Shown here: positions 23,295 to 32,192 of the stretch, piece after piece | Numbering within the stretch: the stretch's first letter is position 1 | Layout of the letters: every line of letters begins with the position of its first letter | Source: Salinispora arenicola | Lineage (GTDB): Bacteria; Actinomycetota; Actinomycetes; Mycobacteriales; Micromonosporaceae | Length of the DNA: 64,000 nucleotides | NCBI RefSeq assembly: GCF_006716065.1 | Contig: NZ_VFOL01000001.1 | Location: forward strand, 2,604,001-2,668,000 | Direction: 5' to 3' | Translations under genes and position numbers: made by a program | Notes under the pieces: model-generated | Told to the model about the DNA's origin: nothing | The model's input: only the letters and a program-made list of their open reading frames with translations | The model's database searches: none

Positions 23295-25502
23295 TCAGGT
23301 GCGGGCGGGCTCCTGCTCCGCCAGGTGGTTGCGCAGACCCTCACCCTCGACGTCCACGTTGGGTAGGACCCGGTTCAGCCAGCGCGGCAGCCACCATCCG
23401 GCGTCGCCGAGCAGGGACATGACCGCCGGCACGATCGTCATCCGCACCACGAATGCGTCGATGGCGACGCCAACTGCCAGCGCGAAGCCCATCGACTTGA
23501 TGACGGGGTCGTCCATGAAGATGAAGCCACCGAAGACGGAGATCATGATGAGCGCGGCCGCGGTGACCACCCGGGCGCCGTGACCCATCCCGTTGACAGT
23601 GGCCTGCTGGGCAGTGTCGCCGTGGACGAAATCCTCCCGCATCCGGGAGACGAGGAAGACCTCATAGTCCATGGCCAGGCCGAAGAGGATACCGATGAGC
23701 AGGATCGGCAGGAAGCTGATCAGCGGCCCCGGTGTGTCCAGACCGACCAGGTCGGCGAGGTGCCCCTGCTGGAAGACCGCGACGGTGAGCCCGAAGGTGG
23801 CCGCCACGGTGAGCAGGAAGCCCAGTGCGGCCTTCACCGGCACCAGCAGCGAGCGGAACACCAGCATCAGCAGCACGATCGAGAGCCCGACCACCAGGAG
23901 CAGGTAGACCGGCAGCGCGTCGGCGAGTTTTTCGGAGACATCGATTCCAATCGCGGTTACCCCGGTGAGTAGCACGTCCGCGCCCTGGATGCCGCCGACC
24001 GAGCCGCGGATGTCGTCCACCACCGTCTCGGTTGCCGGGTCCGTCGGCCCGGTCTCGGGGACCACGCCGATCAGGGCCGTGCGCCCATCCGGACTGAGCT
24101 GCGGCGGTGCCACGGCCAGGACGTTGTCAGTCCGTTGGACCAAGGCCGTGACCTGGGGCACGGCCGCGGCCGTCGCCTCCGGGCTGTCCCCGGCCACCAC
24201 GACCGCCAGGCGACCCGTGAAGCCCGGCCCGAAGCCCTCGCTGATCAGGTCATTGGAGACACGGGCCGGCGAGCCGACCGGTGCGGTCCCCTGATCCGGG
24301 AGGGCCAGCCGCATGTCGGAGGTGGGCAGCGCGAGCACGCCCAGTCCGAGCAGGGCAACGAGGATCACCGGTACCCGGAACCGGATGACCAGGCGAGCCC
24401 AACGGAAGCCGAACGTGGAGCGGTCCTCGGTGAGGGCCGCCGCCTCGGATTCGGCCGTCTCGGACTCCGCCGAGGCGATGCCGTAGCGGTGGCGTTGCTC
24501 ACGGCGGAGCACCCGCCGGCCCGCGAAGCCGAGCAGTGCCGGCGCAAGGGTGAGGGCGACCAGCACGGCGACGACGACCGTCCCGGCAGCGGCCAGACCC
24601 ATGACGGTCAGGAACGGGATGTTCACCACCGCCAGACCGGTCAGCGCGATGACCACGGTGGCGCCGGCGAAGAGCACAGCCGAACCGGCCGTGCCGACCG
24701 CCCGGCCGACCGCCTCGTCCGGCGGCAATCCGTCGAGCAGGTTCTGCCGGTAGCGGGAAGTGATGAACAGCGAGTAGTCGATGCCGACCGCGAGGCCGAG
24801 CATCAGGGCGAGGATCGGCGCGGTGCTGGTCAACTCGACCGTGCCGCTCAGCGCGTACAGACCGGCCATGCCGACGCCGACCCCGATCAGCGCGTTCAGC
24901 ATCGTCATCCCGGCCGCCACCAGCGAGCCGAAGGTGACCACCAGGACGATCGCCGCGATCGCCACACCGATCACCTCGGACGAGCCAGCCGCCGGTTCGC
25001 TGTTGAGCACCTCGCCGCCGGGTGCCACCTGCCAGCCCTGGGCCTCGGCTGCGGCGCCGACCTGCTCGTACGCCTCCCGTTGCTCGTCGGTGACCTTGTC
25101 CGCGCCCTCGGCGAACTGGACCTGGATCAGCCCGTACTGGCCGTCGGGGCTGATGGCCTGGGCCGTGAGCGGATCCACCGCGCCGACCACGCCGGGCAGT
25201 GTCGCGGCCTCCTGGGTGACTTCGGTGGCCACCGCCTGGCCCTGCGGGGTGCCGAGCAGGCCTGGCTGTGGTGCCTTGAGCGCGATGGTGCCGGTGGCAC
25301 CACTAGCGGCCGGGAACTGCTCCTCGAGCAGGTCCTTCGCAAGCTGCGACTCGGTGCCGGGCATCGTGAAGTCGCTGGACGTCGGTCCCCGCAGGGTCAG
25401 GGCCGCCAGGCCGAGACCGGCGAGTACGACAAGCCAGAGTGCGGCGACGACGCGTCGTCGGCGCATCGCACCGCGGCCGAGCCGGTAGAGCAGGGTCGCC
25501 AT
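23295..25502 (-). CDS. MMPL-family RND transporter
   Basis: The 735-residue protein has about twelve membrane helices in the two-times-six arrangement of actinobacterial MMPL proteins: one N-terminal helix, a large extracytoplasmic loop (about residues 45-180), five helices, then a repeat. The proton-relay motif GIDYSLF and its second-half counterpart AMDYEVF are intact. Such proteins export lipids or drugs by proton antiport. A TetR-family gene sits 33 bp upstream in the same direction, with a palindrome at its promoter, so the pump is probably induced by a ligand. The substrate is unknown. Confidence 0.93.
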   Translation of the reverse strand: MATLLYRLGRGAMRRRRVVAALWLVVLAGLGLAALTLRGPTSSDFTMPGTESQLAKDLLEEQFPAASGATGTIALKAPQPGLLGTPQGQAVATEVTQEAATLPGVVGAVDPLTAQAISPDGQYGLIQVQFAEGADKVTDEQREAYEQVGAAAEAQGWQVAPGGEVLNSEPAAGSSEVIGVAIAAIVLVVTFGSLVAAGMTMLNALIGVGVGMAGLYALSGTVELTSTAPILALMLGLAVGIDYSLFITSRYRQNLLDGLPPDEAVGRAVGTAGSAVLFAGATVVIALTGLAVVNIPFLTVMGLAAAGTVVVAVLVALTLAPALLGFAGRRVLRREQRHRYGIASAESETAESEAAALTEDRSTFGFRWARLVIRFRVPVILVALLGLGVLALPTSDMRLALPDQGTAPVGSPARVSNDLISEGFGPGFTGRLAVVVAGDSPEATAAAVPQVTALVQRTDNVLAVAPPQLSPDGRTALIGVVPETGPTDPATETVVDDIRGSVGGIQGADVLLTGVTAIGIDVSEKLADALPVYLLLVVGLSIVLLMLVFRSLLVPVKAALGFLLTVAATFGLTVAVFQQGHLADLVGLDTPGPLISFLPILLIGILFGLAMDYEVFLVSRMREDFVHGDTAQQATVNGMGHGARVVTAAALIMISVFGGFIFMDDPVIKSMGFALAVGVAIDAFVVRMTIVPAVMSLLGDAGWWLPRWLNRVLPNVDVEGEGLRNHLAEQEPART

Positions 25503-25535
25503 GAGTTCGGTGTCCTCCGTCGTTATGTGGTTGGG

Positions 25536-26084
25536 TCAGTTGACCGGCTCGAGTGCCCGGTGAACCAGCGCGAGCAGCGCCGAGCGCAGCTGCGCGTCAG
25601 GGATGTCGACGAATTCCCCACACGTCTCGGCGATGCCGGCGAGCACCACCAGCGCGGCGATCCGGGCAGCCGGGCGGTCGGAGTGCCCGGCGAAGGCGCT
25701 GACGAGCCGTTCGGGGACGTGCTGGATGTAGGAGAAGGCGGGTTGCTGGAGCAGATCCGGGAACTCACCGCGAAGGAGCGCGATCTCGCGCCGGAAGCGG
25801 ACGGCCAGGTCGACGAAGCCGTTGGCCGCGACTCGCTGGGCCTCGGCCGGGCTGCTCGTGGCGGCGATGCGCTCGTCGAGTTCCCGTAACTGGCCGATCG
25901 GCCGGTCCATCAGCCCGGTGAGAATGGCTTCCTTGTTGGCGAAGTGGTAGAGCACCGCCGCCTTGGAACAGCCCACGTCTCGGGCGATGTCCTGCAACGA
26001 CGTGCCCCGATAGCCGGTCTGCGCGAACCGTCGCCCCGCCGCTGCGAGGATTTCGTCATGCGTCTCGGGCGCTACCCGTGTCAT
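25536..26084 (-). CDS. TetR-family transcriptional regulator
   Basis: ATG at 26084 follows GGGAGGTGGG; longer in-frame starts upstream would run across the palindromic operator and into the HxlR gene. The 182-residue protein has the TetR helix-turn-helix (EILAAAGRRFAQTGYRGTSLQDIARDVGCSKAAVLYHFANKE region, residues 10-55) and a helical ligand domain. The perfect 16-bp palindrome at 26113-26128 lies about 30 bp upstream. The MMPL gene follows after 33 bp, so this is most likely its repressor and an autorepressor. Confidence 0.93.
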   Translation of the reverse strand: MTRVAPETHDEILAAAGRRFAQTGYRGTSLQDIARDVGCSKAAVLYHFANKEAILTGLMDRPIGQLRELDERIAATSSPAEAQRVAANGFVDLAVRFRREIALLRGEFPDLLQQPAFSYIQHVPERLVSAFAGHSDRPAARIAALVVLAGIAETCGEFVDIPDAQLRSALLALVHRALEPVN

Positions 26085-26112
26085 GCCGGTCCCACCTCCC
26101 CGACCAGCATGC

Positions 26113-26128
26113 CTGACCGATCGGTCAG
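26113..26128. promoter_or_regulatory. TetR operator palindrome
   Basis: CTGACCGATCGGTCAG is a perfect 16-bp palindrome in the 59 bp between the TetR and HxlR genes. Length and symmetry fit a TetR-dimer site controlling the tetR-MMPL operon. Confidence 0.75.
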
Positions 26129-26143
26129 ATGGGGTCTGATCTG

Positions 26144-26557
26144 CTATCCAGTGGCGTTCGCCACACCCTCGTGCGCCCGGTCGTACGCCGCCCGTGCGGC
26201 GGTGATCTCGGCCCGGTGCCGTTGCGCCCACGCGGTGATAGCGACCAGTGACTCGTACAACTCGAGTGCGATCGGGGTGGCAACGTAGTCGACCCGGTGC
26301 GGCACGGTGGGGTGGACGGTGCGGCGCAGCAGCCCGTCCCGTTCCAGATTGCGTAGGGTCAGCGTGAGCATCCGCCGACTGATGCCCTCCACACACCGCT
26401 CCAGTTCGGTGAAGCGCACCGGGCGTTGGGCGGCGGCGATCAGGATTCCGATGCTCCACTTACCGCCGACCCGGTCGAGCACCTCTCGGACCGTGCAGGC
26501 CGGCCCCGGCCGGTCGGTGCAGGCGGGACCGGTCAGGTCGGCGCTTCCGTCCGGCAT
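26144..26557 (-). CDS. HxlR-family winged-helix regulator
   Basis: ATG at 26557 is preceded by AGGAGGTGT, which fixes the start. The 137-residue protein has the HxlR pattern: an N-terminal Cys (ACTVREVL), GGKWSIGILIAA, RFTELERCVEGISRRMLTLTLRNLERDGL and YVATPIALEL. Such regulators respond to redox or electrophile stress and usually control an adjacent gene. Here the divergent neighbour is a LigD-type polymerase; the tetR-MMPL pair lies downstream in the same direction. Confidence 0.92.
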   Translation of the reverse strand: MPDGSADLTGPACTDRPGPACTVREVLDRVGGKWSIGILIAAAQRPVRFTELERCVEGISRRMLTLTLRNLERDGLLRRTVHPTVPHRVDYVATPIALELYESLVAITAWAQRHRAEITAARAAYDRAHEGVANATG

Positions 26558-26727
26558 CCGACACCTCCTTACGCTCCGTCGATCGTCACAGACCACAGCC
26601 TTGGTGCCAACCCGGCGCGATTGGCGGCGTCGACCGCCGCCGGCAGGTCGTTCGGGTGGGGTGACGGCCGCGACGACGGCGCACCGAGCGAGAGCTGGCC
26701 GAAGCCCGTGTCGATGGGCCGGTTGTG

Positions 26728-26756
26728 TTGACCGTCGTCCCGGCGGCCGGCAGTGT
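26728..26756 (+). promoter_or_regulatory. Candidate leaderless promoter for the polymerase gene
   Basis: TTGACC (26728-26733), a 17-bp spacer and CAGTGT (26751-26756) end six bases before the ATG at 26763. The -35 is good and the -10 is poor. The six-base gap matches other leaderless starts in the window. Confidence 0.35.
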
Positions 26757-26762
26757 GATCGG

Positions 26763-27722
26763 ATGGGTGAGGCCGAGGAGACCCGGAACGGGGTCGCACT
26801 GACGAACCTGAACCAGCCGTTGTTCGACGGGGCGGGCGCGACCAAGCGTGACCTGGTCAACTACCTGGACGCGGTGCGCGACCGTATCCTGCCCCACCTG
26901 CGGGACCGGCCACTGTCGGTGATGCGGGTGCGGCCCGGCCAACCTCCGTTCATGCAGAAGAACCTTCCGAAGTACACCCCGGACTGGATCCCCCGGACGG
27001 GAGTGTGGGCGGAGGCGTCGCGCCGCGAGATCTCGTACGCCCTCTGCGGCGACCGGCGCACCCTGCTCTGGCTCGCCAATCAGCGGGCGGTCGAATTTCA
27101 CCCCACCCTCGCCACGGTCGCGGACCTGCGCTGCCCGACTCACCTCGTGCTCGATTTGGACCCGCCGGAGGGCGCACCGTTCGAGTCGGCGGTGGCCGCG
27201 GCCCTCCTGGTTCGACAGGCTCTCACCGAGGCTGGGCTTGTCGGGGCGGTGAAGACCAGCGGCGCCAAGGGGGTGCACGTGTTCGTGCCGGTGACGGCGG
27301 GTGCAACGGCGGAGGACCTTGCTGCCGCCACCCGAGCGCTCGCGCTCCGGGCTGCGCGCCTCGATCCGGACCTCGCGACGACCGCCTTTATTCGGGAGGA
27401 CCGGGGCGGAAAGATCTTCATCGACTCTACCCGGGCTGGTGGGGCAACGGTTGTGGCCGCGTACAGCCCGCGGCTGCGGCCCGGTGTGCCGGTCTCCTTC
27501 CCGGTGCCCTGGGCTACCCTGCCGTCGGTCACACCCTCCGACTTCACGGTCCGGACCGCGCCCGAACTGGTCGCCACGGGGGACCCGTGGGCGGACGCGA
27601 TGCCCACGGCCCAGCGACTCCCGGACGACCTGGTCGCCGAGGGCCACACCATCCCGGTGGCCCGGGTGCAGGCGATGCACGAGGGGAAGCGACGGGCGCG
27701 CGCCCGGCGGGCCGCCGGCTGA
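26763..27722 (+). CDS. LigD-type primase-polymerase domain protein (stand-alone)
   Basis: The 319-residue protein is the archaeo-eukaryotic-primase-type polymerase domain found in LigD. It shows LTNLNQPLFDG, the metal-binding motif LVLDLDPPEG and the SGAKGVHVF motif, with a second conserved Asp in IFIDSTRAGGATVVAAYSPR. Such enzymes add nucleotides, preferably ribonucleotides, during non-homologous end joining. No Ku gene and no ATP-dependent ligase domain are adjacent, so it works as a separate polypeptide. The frame is open upstream to 26307, but that part overlaps the HxlR gene. Confidence 0.9.
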   Translation: MGEAEETRNGVALTNLNQPLFDGAGATKRDLVNYLDAVRDRILPHLRDRPLSVMRVRPGQPPFMQKNLPKYTPDWIPRTGVWAEASRREISYALCGDRRTLLWLANQRAVEFHPTLATVADLRCPTHLVLDLDPPEGAPFESAVAAALLVRQALTEAGLVGAVKTSGAKGVHVFVPVTAGATAEDLAAATRALALRAARLDPDLATTAFIREDRGGKIFIDSTRAGGATVVAAYSPRLRPGVPVSFPVPWATLPSVTPSDFTVRTAPELVATGDPWADAMPTAQRLPDDLVAEGHTIPVARVQAMHEGKRRARARRAAG

Positions 27723-27799
27723 TCCCGAGCTTGGATGCAAAACCAGGATCTACGATCAACGATCGGCTGGTTGTGCCGCGCGTTTGCGGCCCTGTGGTG

Positions 27800-27871
27800 T
27801 GCCCCCGGCAGGATTCGAACCTGCGCTCCCGCCTCCGGAGGGCGGTGCTCTATCCCCTGAGCTACGGGGGC
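27800..27871 (-). tRNA. tRNA-Arg (anticodon CCG)
   Basis: The minus strand folds into a complete cloverleaf. It has the acceptor stem GCCCCCG/CGGGGGC, D arm GCTC...GAGC, anticodon arm CCGCC-CTCCGGA-GGCGG with anticodon CCG, T arm GCAGG-TTCGAAT-CCTGC and discriminator A. CCA is not encoded. It reads CGG, a frequent Arg codon in this genome. The gene is intact at both ends. Confidence 0.95.
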
Positions 27872-27978
27872 TCAGCGACCGGAGAAGAGTAGCAAACCCC
27901 TCTCGCGATCACCGAATCGGTATGCGGGGAAGCTGTTCGGCCGCTGCGTCCGCCGTGTTCGCCCGGGGCGGCGGCCGT

Positions 27979-28671
27979 TCAGGCGGCGACCGAGCGACCG
28001 CAGCTGGGCAGCGGGTGCAGCGCGATACGGCGGGGCAACCGCCGCGGCCACTCGTTGCGGGGCCAGGAGCCGTCCACGATCAGGTGCACGGTGCGCTGCT
28101 CTTCGCCACTGAGTCGGAGTACGAAGTCACGAGGGAGCGGCGGGTCCACCGACGGCGTAGTGATCATGAACTGGACCCGACCGCGGGACGAGACGGCGGA
28201 GATGACGTCCGCCGCCGGCATCGTGCCGCGTAGGCGGATTCGGCCGATCCAGTACACGTCGGCCACGTGCTCCTGGGCGGCCCTGACGATGGCCGGGTAC
28301 GCGGTGCGTACCCACCGCTCGACTGCGCCGACACAGAGCCCACAGGCGCGCTCTCGCGGCTCCCGCGGCCCCAGCCCCCAGGCCCGCAGGTACGCCCCGA
28401 CTGCGCCTGGGTCGAGCGGCAGCCCGAACCGGGTCTGGATGAGATCGTGCAGGCTCTGTCGTGTCCAGAGCTCCTCGTCCAGGCCGAACGTGTCGGGATA
28501 GCTGCCCCGCAAGGTGTCGATCAGATCGAGTTCCTGTTCGCGGCTGAGCGCTCCCGGCTCGCTCTGCCGCACTCCGCGACGGACGGCCGCCACCGCCCCG
28601 TCACCGCCGATGGTGTGGCGTCGGCACCAGCTGGTGACCGAACGCCGCGCGTCTCTCAGTGCAACACCCAC
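27979..28671 (-). CDS. IS630-type transposase-derived protein, probably domesticated or truncated
   Basis: The 230-residue protein resembles an IS630/Tc1-like transposase that has lost both ends. It begins inside the first helix-turn-helix (SVTSWCRRHTIGGDGAVAA) and continues with the winged-helix part (LWTRQSLHDLIQTRFGLPLDPGAVGAYLRAWGL region). It retains a DDE-like strand (ISAVSSRGRVQFMI) and the LIVDGS strand that normally carries the second Asp. A typical member is longer and ends with a PDLNPIE-like motif, absent here. An in-frame TAG lies just upstream of the GTG start. No terminal inverted repeats were found. It may be a DNA-binding relic or an exapted regulator. Confidence 0.65.
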   Translation of the reverse strand: MGVALRDARRSVTSWCRRHTIGGDGAVAAVRRGVRQSEPGALSREQELDLIDTLRGSYPDTFGLDEELWTRQSLHDLIQTRFGLPLDPGAVGAYLRAWGLGPREPRERACGLCVGAVERWVRTAYPAIVRAAQEHVADVYWIGRIRLRGTMPAADVISAVSSRGRVQFMITTPSVDPPLPRDFVLRLSGEEQRTVHLIVDGSWPRNEWPRRLPRRIALHPLPSCGRSVAA

Positions 28672-28779
28672 GTCCTACGCAACGAGCCCGAATCGCTACT
28701 GGTCACGATATGTGTGGAGAAACTTCTCTTTGAGATGTATTCGCCCGGAGGTGATGCAACCTCTCGAATCGGACTTATT

Positions 28780-28789
28780 AGGCTAGCCT
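28780..28789. promoter_or_regulatory. Orphan iron-box-like palindrome
   Basis: AGGCTAGCCT is a perfect 10-bp palindrome. With its flank, TTAGGCTAGCCT matches 11 of 12 positions of one half-to-centre of the DtxR/IdeR iron box (TTAGGCTAACCT), but the outer left part does not match. It lies about 110 bp upstream of the minus-strand transposase-derived gene and no iron gene adjoins it. Confidence 0.3.
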
Positions 28790-28869
28790 GTGCAGTCTCC
28801 ACCTCGCCGGGTTGGCCCTGATCAGGCGGATCGAACGGGCACCCGGCAGTGGGTTCTGACCATGACAAA

Positions 28870-28900
28870 CGACCCGCACCACCAGCGGTGGTGCGGGTCG
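28870..28900 (-). terminator. Terminator of the DUF3105-DUF305 operon
   Basis: Arms 28870-28883 and 28887-28900 form a perfect 14-bp stem with a 3-base loop, 20 bp past the DUF305 stop. Reading leftward it is followed by TTTGTC. Confidence 0.85.
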
Positions 28901-28919
28901 CTGCGGGCGGGTCGCCGAA

Positions 28920-29588
28920 TCAGCCCTGCTGGATGCGCTCGAGCGCGTTCCGCAGGTTGGTCAGGTCCGTCTGTTGGGTGTTCTTCATGGTCTGCGCGGC
29001 TTGGACCACGTCCTTCTCGTCGCTCTGGTCGAGCAGCGCGTCAACCATGTGGATGCCGCCGATGTGGTGCGTGATCATCAATTCCAGGAAGAGTACGTCC
29101 AGCTCCGTGCCCTGAGCCTCGCGCAGCTGCGTCATCTGCTCCGGTGTGGCCATCCCAGGCATGAGCCCGTCGCGGACCATTTCGGTGCCGTCCGGCAGCC
29201 ATGCCATGCGGGGCTCGGATCCGGTCGGGTCCAGCCCCCATGAGCGAAGCCAGGTCTGCATGGTGCCGATGTCACCCTGCTGGAGGAGGGCGATGTCGCC
29301 GCCGATCGTCTGGACCTCCTGGTCCGTGCCGTGCTTGAAGGCGATCAACCCCATCTCCACCGCCTGGGCGTGGTGGGTGGTCATGTCCCGAGCGAAGCCT
29401 GCCTCGGCCGACGCGTCCCCCGGCCGGGACAGGCCGGGGGTGAGGAGACCTCCCGCGTAGCCGAGCAGGAGGCCGACCACGATGGCGATCGCCATCGCCA
29501 TCGTGCCGAACCGGGTAGCGGGGCTACGGGCACCATCGGTGGTCGCAGGCCCGTCCGGCTTGTCTTCAAGGGTCGTAGGGGCGGTCAT
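28920..29588 (-). CDS. DUF305-family membrane-anchored protein
   Basis: The 222-residue protein has a short cytoplasmic N-terminus, one membrane segment (about residues 29-52) and an extracytoplasmic four-helix DUF305 domain. The two conserved His-rich motifs are FARDMTTHHAQAVEMG and LELMITHHIGGIHM. These Met/His pairs suggest metal, perhaps copper, binding, but the function is not established. ATG 29588 follows AAGGAG, and the gene lies 16 bp after the DUF3105 gene. A hairpin terminator follows. The two genes form an operon divergent from argS. Confidence 0.9.
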   Translation of the reverse strand: MTAPTTLEDKPDGPATTDGARSPATRFGTMAMAIAIVVGLLLGYAGGLLTPGLSRPGDASAEAGFARDMTTHHAQAVEMGLIAFKHGTDQEVQTIGGDIALLQQGDIGTMQTWLRSWGLDPTGSEPRMAWLPDGTEMVRDGLMPGMATPEQMTQLREAQGTELDVLFLELMITHHIGGIHMVDALLDQSDEKDVVQAAQTMKNTQQTDLTNLRNALERIQQG

Positions 29589-29604
29589 CCCGGCTCCTTA
29601 ACTA

Positions 29605-30426
29605 CTACTGCGGCATCTGCGGGCCGAGCTCCCGCGGTGTGGTGCCGGTGGCGGTGACGCCCTGGGTGCAGAGGGCGGTCGGGCCCTCGATGGAGGCGTT
29701 GACTTTCAGCGTCTTGATGAAATCGTCGATTCGGCCGTCGTCGGCGTTGTCGACCTTGAGCTGATAGCCCCAGGCCTGGAGGGAGATTGCCTGGTCCAGG
29801 CCCTCGTACGGGCTGAGGAAGAGCTTTTCGTTACCGCGGACCCGCTCGGCCAACTTCTCGACTGACTCGGCGGGTAGGTCGGGCCGGTAGGTGATCCACA
29901 CCGCACCGTGCTCCAGGCTGTGCACGGCGTGCTCGCTGGCGATCGGGGCGTCGTAGATGTCGCCCATGCAGTTCTGCCAGGCGTCATTGTGTGGGCCGGC
30001 GACCGGGGGGAGGACGGAGTACTGGATCGAGCCCTGCTGGTGGTTGCCGCCCGTGACCAGCTCTGGGTCCTTCTCGCGGAAGTTGACGATGCCCTCGATC
30101 GCGTTTGCCCGCTCATCCCACGGTTTGGCCCCCTGGAACGTCGCCCAGCCGCCGTAGCCGACGATGGCGACGGCGAGCACGCCAACGGCGACAAACAGGG
30201 CAATCGGCCCCCAACTGCGGCCCTGGCTGACCTTGACCGGAGTGATCGGCTTGCGTGGCCCCTTGCCGCCACGCTGGGCACCCGTGGTCTTGCCGGACCC
30301 CGGCTTGCCGCCCGTGGTCTTGCCGGACCCTGGCTTGCCGCCGGCCGGCCTGCCCCCAGCCGGCTTCTTCGCGGTGCTGGCAACGGTCGGGCGACGCTCC
30401 GGGCCGCCCGGGGTGCTGATGCTCAT
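29605..30426 (-). CDS. DUF3105-family membrane protein with Gly/Lys repeat tail
   Basis: The 273-residue protein has a cytoplasmic, positively charged N-terminus containing a near-perfect repeat of PGSGKTTGGK, a membrane segment at about residues 70-92, and an extracytoplasmic DUF3105 domain. That domain includes YSVLPPVAGPHNDAWQNCMG and SEHAVHSLEHGAVWITY, whose Cys and His residues are conserved in the family. The function is unknown; conserved His/Cys and the DUF305 partner hint at metal handling at the cell surface. The GKT repeats are low-complexity, not a nucleotide-binding loop. Confidence 0.88.
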   Translation of the reverse strand: MSISTPGGPERRPTVASTAKKPAGGRPAGGKPGSGKTTGGKPGSGKTTGAQRGGKGPRKPITPVKVSQGRSWGPIALFVAVGVLAVAIVGYGGWATFQGAKPWDERANAIEGIVNFREKDPELVTGGNHQQGSIQYSVLPPVAGPHNDAWQNCMGDIYDAPIASEHAVHSLEHGAVWITYRPDLPAESVEKLAERVRGNEKLFLSPYEGLDQAISLQAWGYQLKVDNADDGRIDDFIKTLKVNASIEGPTALCTQGVTATGTTPRELGPQMPQ

Positions 30427-30515
30427 CGTGCCTCGTCAGGTCGGTCGGTCAGGGGGAACTCGCGGGCTCGGGTCACATGCTGGGTCGCCGCCGCGGGGAC
30501 CGAGTCTACCCCCGA

Positions 30516-30521
30516 TAGCAT
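30516..30521 (+). promoter_or_regulatory. Leaderless -10 element for argS
   Basis: TAGCAT ends six bases before the argS GTG at 30528, with no ribosome-binding site in between. The spacing equals that at the cutA, pterin dehydratase, MFS, thrB and erm-leader starts. Confidence 0.45.
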
Positions 30522-30527
30522 GGTTCG

Positions 30528-32192
30528 GTGACTCCCGCAGAACTCGCCGAGGTCGTCCTCACCGCAGCCCACACCGTCCTCGCCCAGCGGGGCCTGGACC
30601 GCGCCATGCTTCCGGAGCAGACCGCGGTGGAGCGACCCCGTAACGCCGAGCACGGGGACTACGCCTCGACGCTGGCCCTCCAACTCAGCAAGAAGGTGGG
30701 TGTTCCGCCGCGGGAACTCGCCGCCGCACTGGCCGACCAGCTCGGCCAGACCGTGGGGATCAAGTCGGTGGAGATCGCCGGCCCGGGCTTCCTGAACATC
30801 CGCCTCGACGCAGCCGCCGCGGGTCAGCTGGCCCAGGTGATCGTCGAGGCCGGCGAGGAGTACGGCCGCAGTGACCGGCTTGTCGGTCAATCGATCAACC
30901 TCGAGTTCGTGTCGGCCAACCCGACCGGTCCGGTGCACATCGGCGGCGTCCGTTGGGCCGCGGTCGGTGACGCGCTGAGTCGGTTGCTGCGCGCCACCGG
31001 GGCCGAGGTCGGCACCGAGTACTACTTCAATGACGCCGGATCACAGATCGACCGGTTCGCCCGCTCGTTGCTGGCCGCCGCGAAGGGGGAGCCGCCGCCG
31101 GAGGACGGGTACGCCGGCGCGTACCTGACGGAGATCGCGCAGCAGGTCCAGTCCCGGCGGCCGGACGTGTTGGCGCTCGACGACGCCGCCGCCCAGGAGG
31201 TGTTCCGGGTCGAGGGCGTCGAGCTGATGTTCGCTGAGATCAAGTCGTCGCTGCGTGACTTCGGCGTGGAGTTCGACACCTACTTCAACGAGAAGGACCT
31301 GCACGACCGGGGCGAGTTGGAACTCGCCCTCGAGCGGCTACGGCAGCAGGGCCACATCTCCGAGGCCGATGGCGCCACCTGGCTGCGCACCACCCACTTC
31401 GGTGACGACAAGGACCGGGTACTGCGTAAGTCCAACGGCGAGTGGACCTACTTCGCCGCCGACTGCGCCTACTACCTGGACAAGCGGGAGCGCGGCTACG
31501 AGCGCGTCGTACTGATGCTCGGCGCGGACCACCACGGCTACCTTGGCCGGATGAAGGCCATGGTCGCCTGCTTCGGCGATGACCCGGCCCACAATCTGGA
31601 GATCCTCATCGGGCAGATGGTCAACCTGGTCCGCGACGGAGCACCCGTGCGGATGAGCAAGCGGGCCGGCACCGTGGTGCGTTTGGAGGATCTGGTCGAC
31701 GCGATCGGTGTGGACGCTGCCCGGTACGCGTTGGCGCGGTACTCCATCGACTCACCGATCGACATCGACATCGAGCTGTGGACCCGAGCCACCCGCGACA
31801 ACCCCGTCTACTACGTGCAGTACGTGGCGGCGCGCACGGCCAGTGTCGGGCGCAACGCCGCGGAGGTCGGGCTGACCCGGGGTCAGCCGACGGACTTCCA
31901 CCCCGAGCTGCTCGACCACGACAAGGAAAACGAGCTGCTGAAGGCGCTCGCCGAGTTTCCCGCTGTGGTGGCCACCGCCGCCGAGCTGCGCGAGCCGCAC
32001 CGGATCGCCCGGTACCTGGAGGACCTGGCCGGGGCGTACCACCGGTTCTACGACAACTGCCGGGTGCTGCCCCGGGGTGACGAGGAGATCACCGACCTGC
32101 ACCGCGCCCGGCTCTGGCTGAACGACGCCACCCGGGTGGTCATCGCCAACGGCCTGCGGCTGCTCGGCGTGTCGGCCCCGGAGCGGATGTGA
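30528..32192 (+). CDS. argS: Arginyl-tRNA synthetase
   Basis: The 554-residue class I synthetase is full length. It has the N-terminal tRNA D-loop-binding domain, the HIGH-type motif in [10 protein letters not shown], a KMSKS equivalent RMSKRAGT and the C-terminal all-helical anticodon-binding domain ([15 protein letters not shown]). It charges tRNA-Arg with arginine. The GTG start fits the leaderless pattern. It heads the argS-lysA-hom-thrC run. A tRNA-Arg gene lies 2.7 kb upstream, which may be coincidence. Confidence 0.98.
   Translation: MTPAELAEVVLTAAHTVLAQRGLDRAMLPEQTAVERPRNAEHGDYASTLALQLSKKVGVPPRELAAALADQLGQTVGIKSVEIAGPGFLNIRLDAAAAGQLAQVIVEAGEEYGRSDRLVGQSINLEFVSANPTGPVHIGGVRWAAVGDALSRLLRATGAEVGTEYYFNDAGSQIDRFARSLLAAAKGEPPPEDGYAGAYLTEIAQQVQSRRPDVLALDDAAAQEVFRVEGVELMFAEIKSSLRDFGVEFDTYFNEKDLHDRGELELALERLRQQGHISEADGATWLRTTHFGDDKDRVLRKSNGEWTYFAADCAYYLDKRERGYERVVLMLGADHHGYLGRMKAMVACFGDDPAHNLEILIGQMVNLVRDGAPVRMSKRAGTVVRLEDLVDAIGVDAARYALARYSIDSPIDIDIELWTRATRDNPVYYVQYVAARTASVGRNAAEVGLTRGQPTDFHPELLDHDKENELLKALAEFPAVVATAAELREPHRIARYLEDLAGAYHRFYDNCRVLPRGDEEITDLHRARLWLNDATRVVIANGLRLLGVSAPERM

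Noticed and set aside
24135..25889. 584-codon plus-strand open frame opposite the MMPL gene
   Set aside because: Composition is low-complexity and it lies antisense to a clear twelve-helix transporter.
27800..28671. Integrated element using tRNA-Arg as attachment site
   Set aside because: The tRNA is intact, no duplicated 3' end or integrase was found, and the transposase relic lies on the 5' side of the tRNA.
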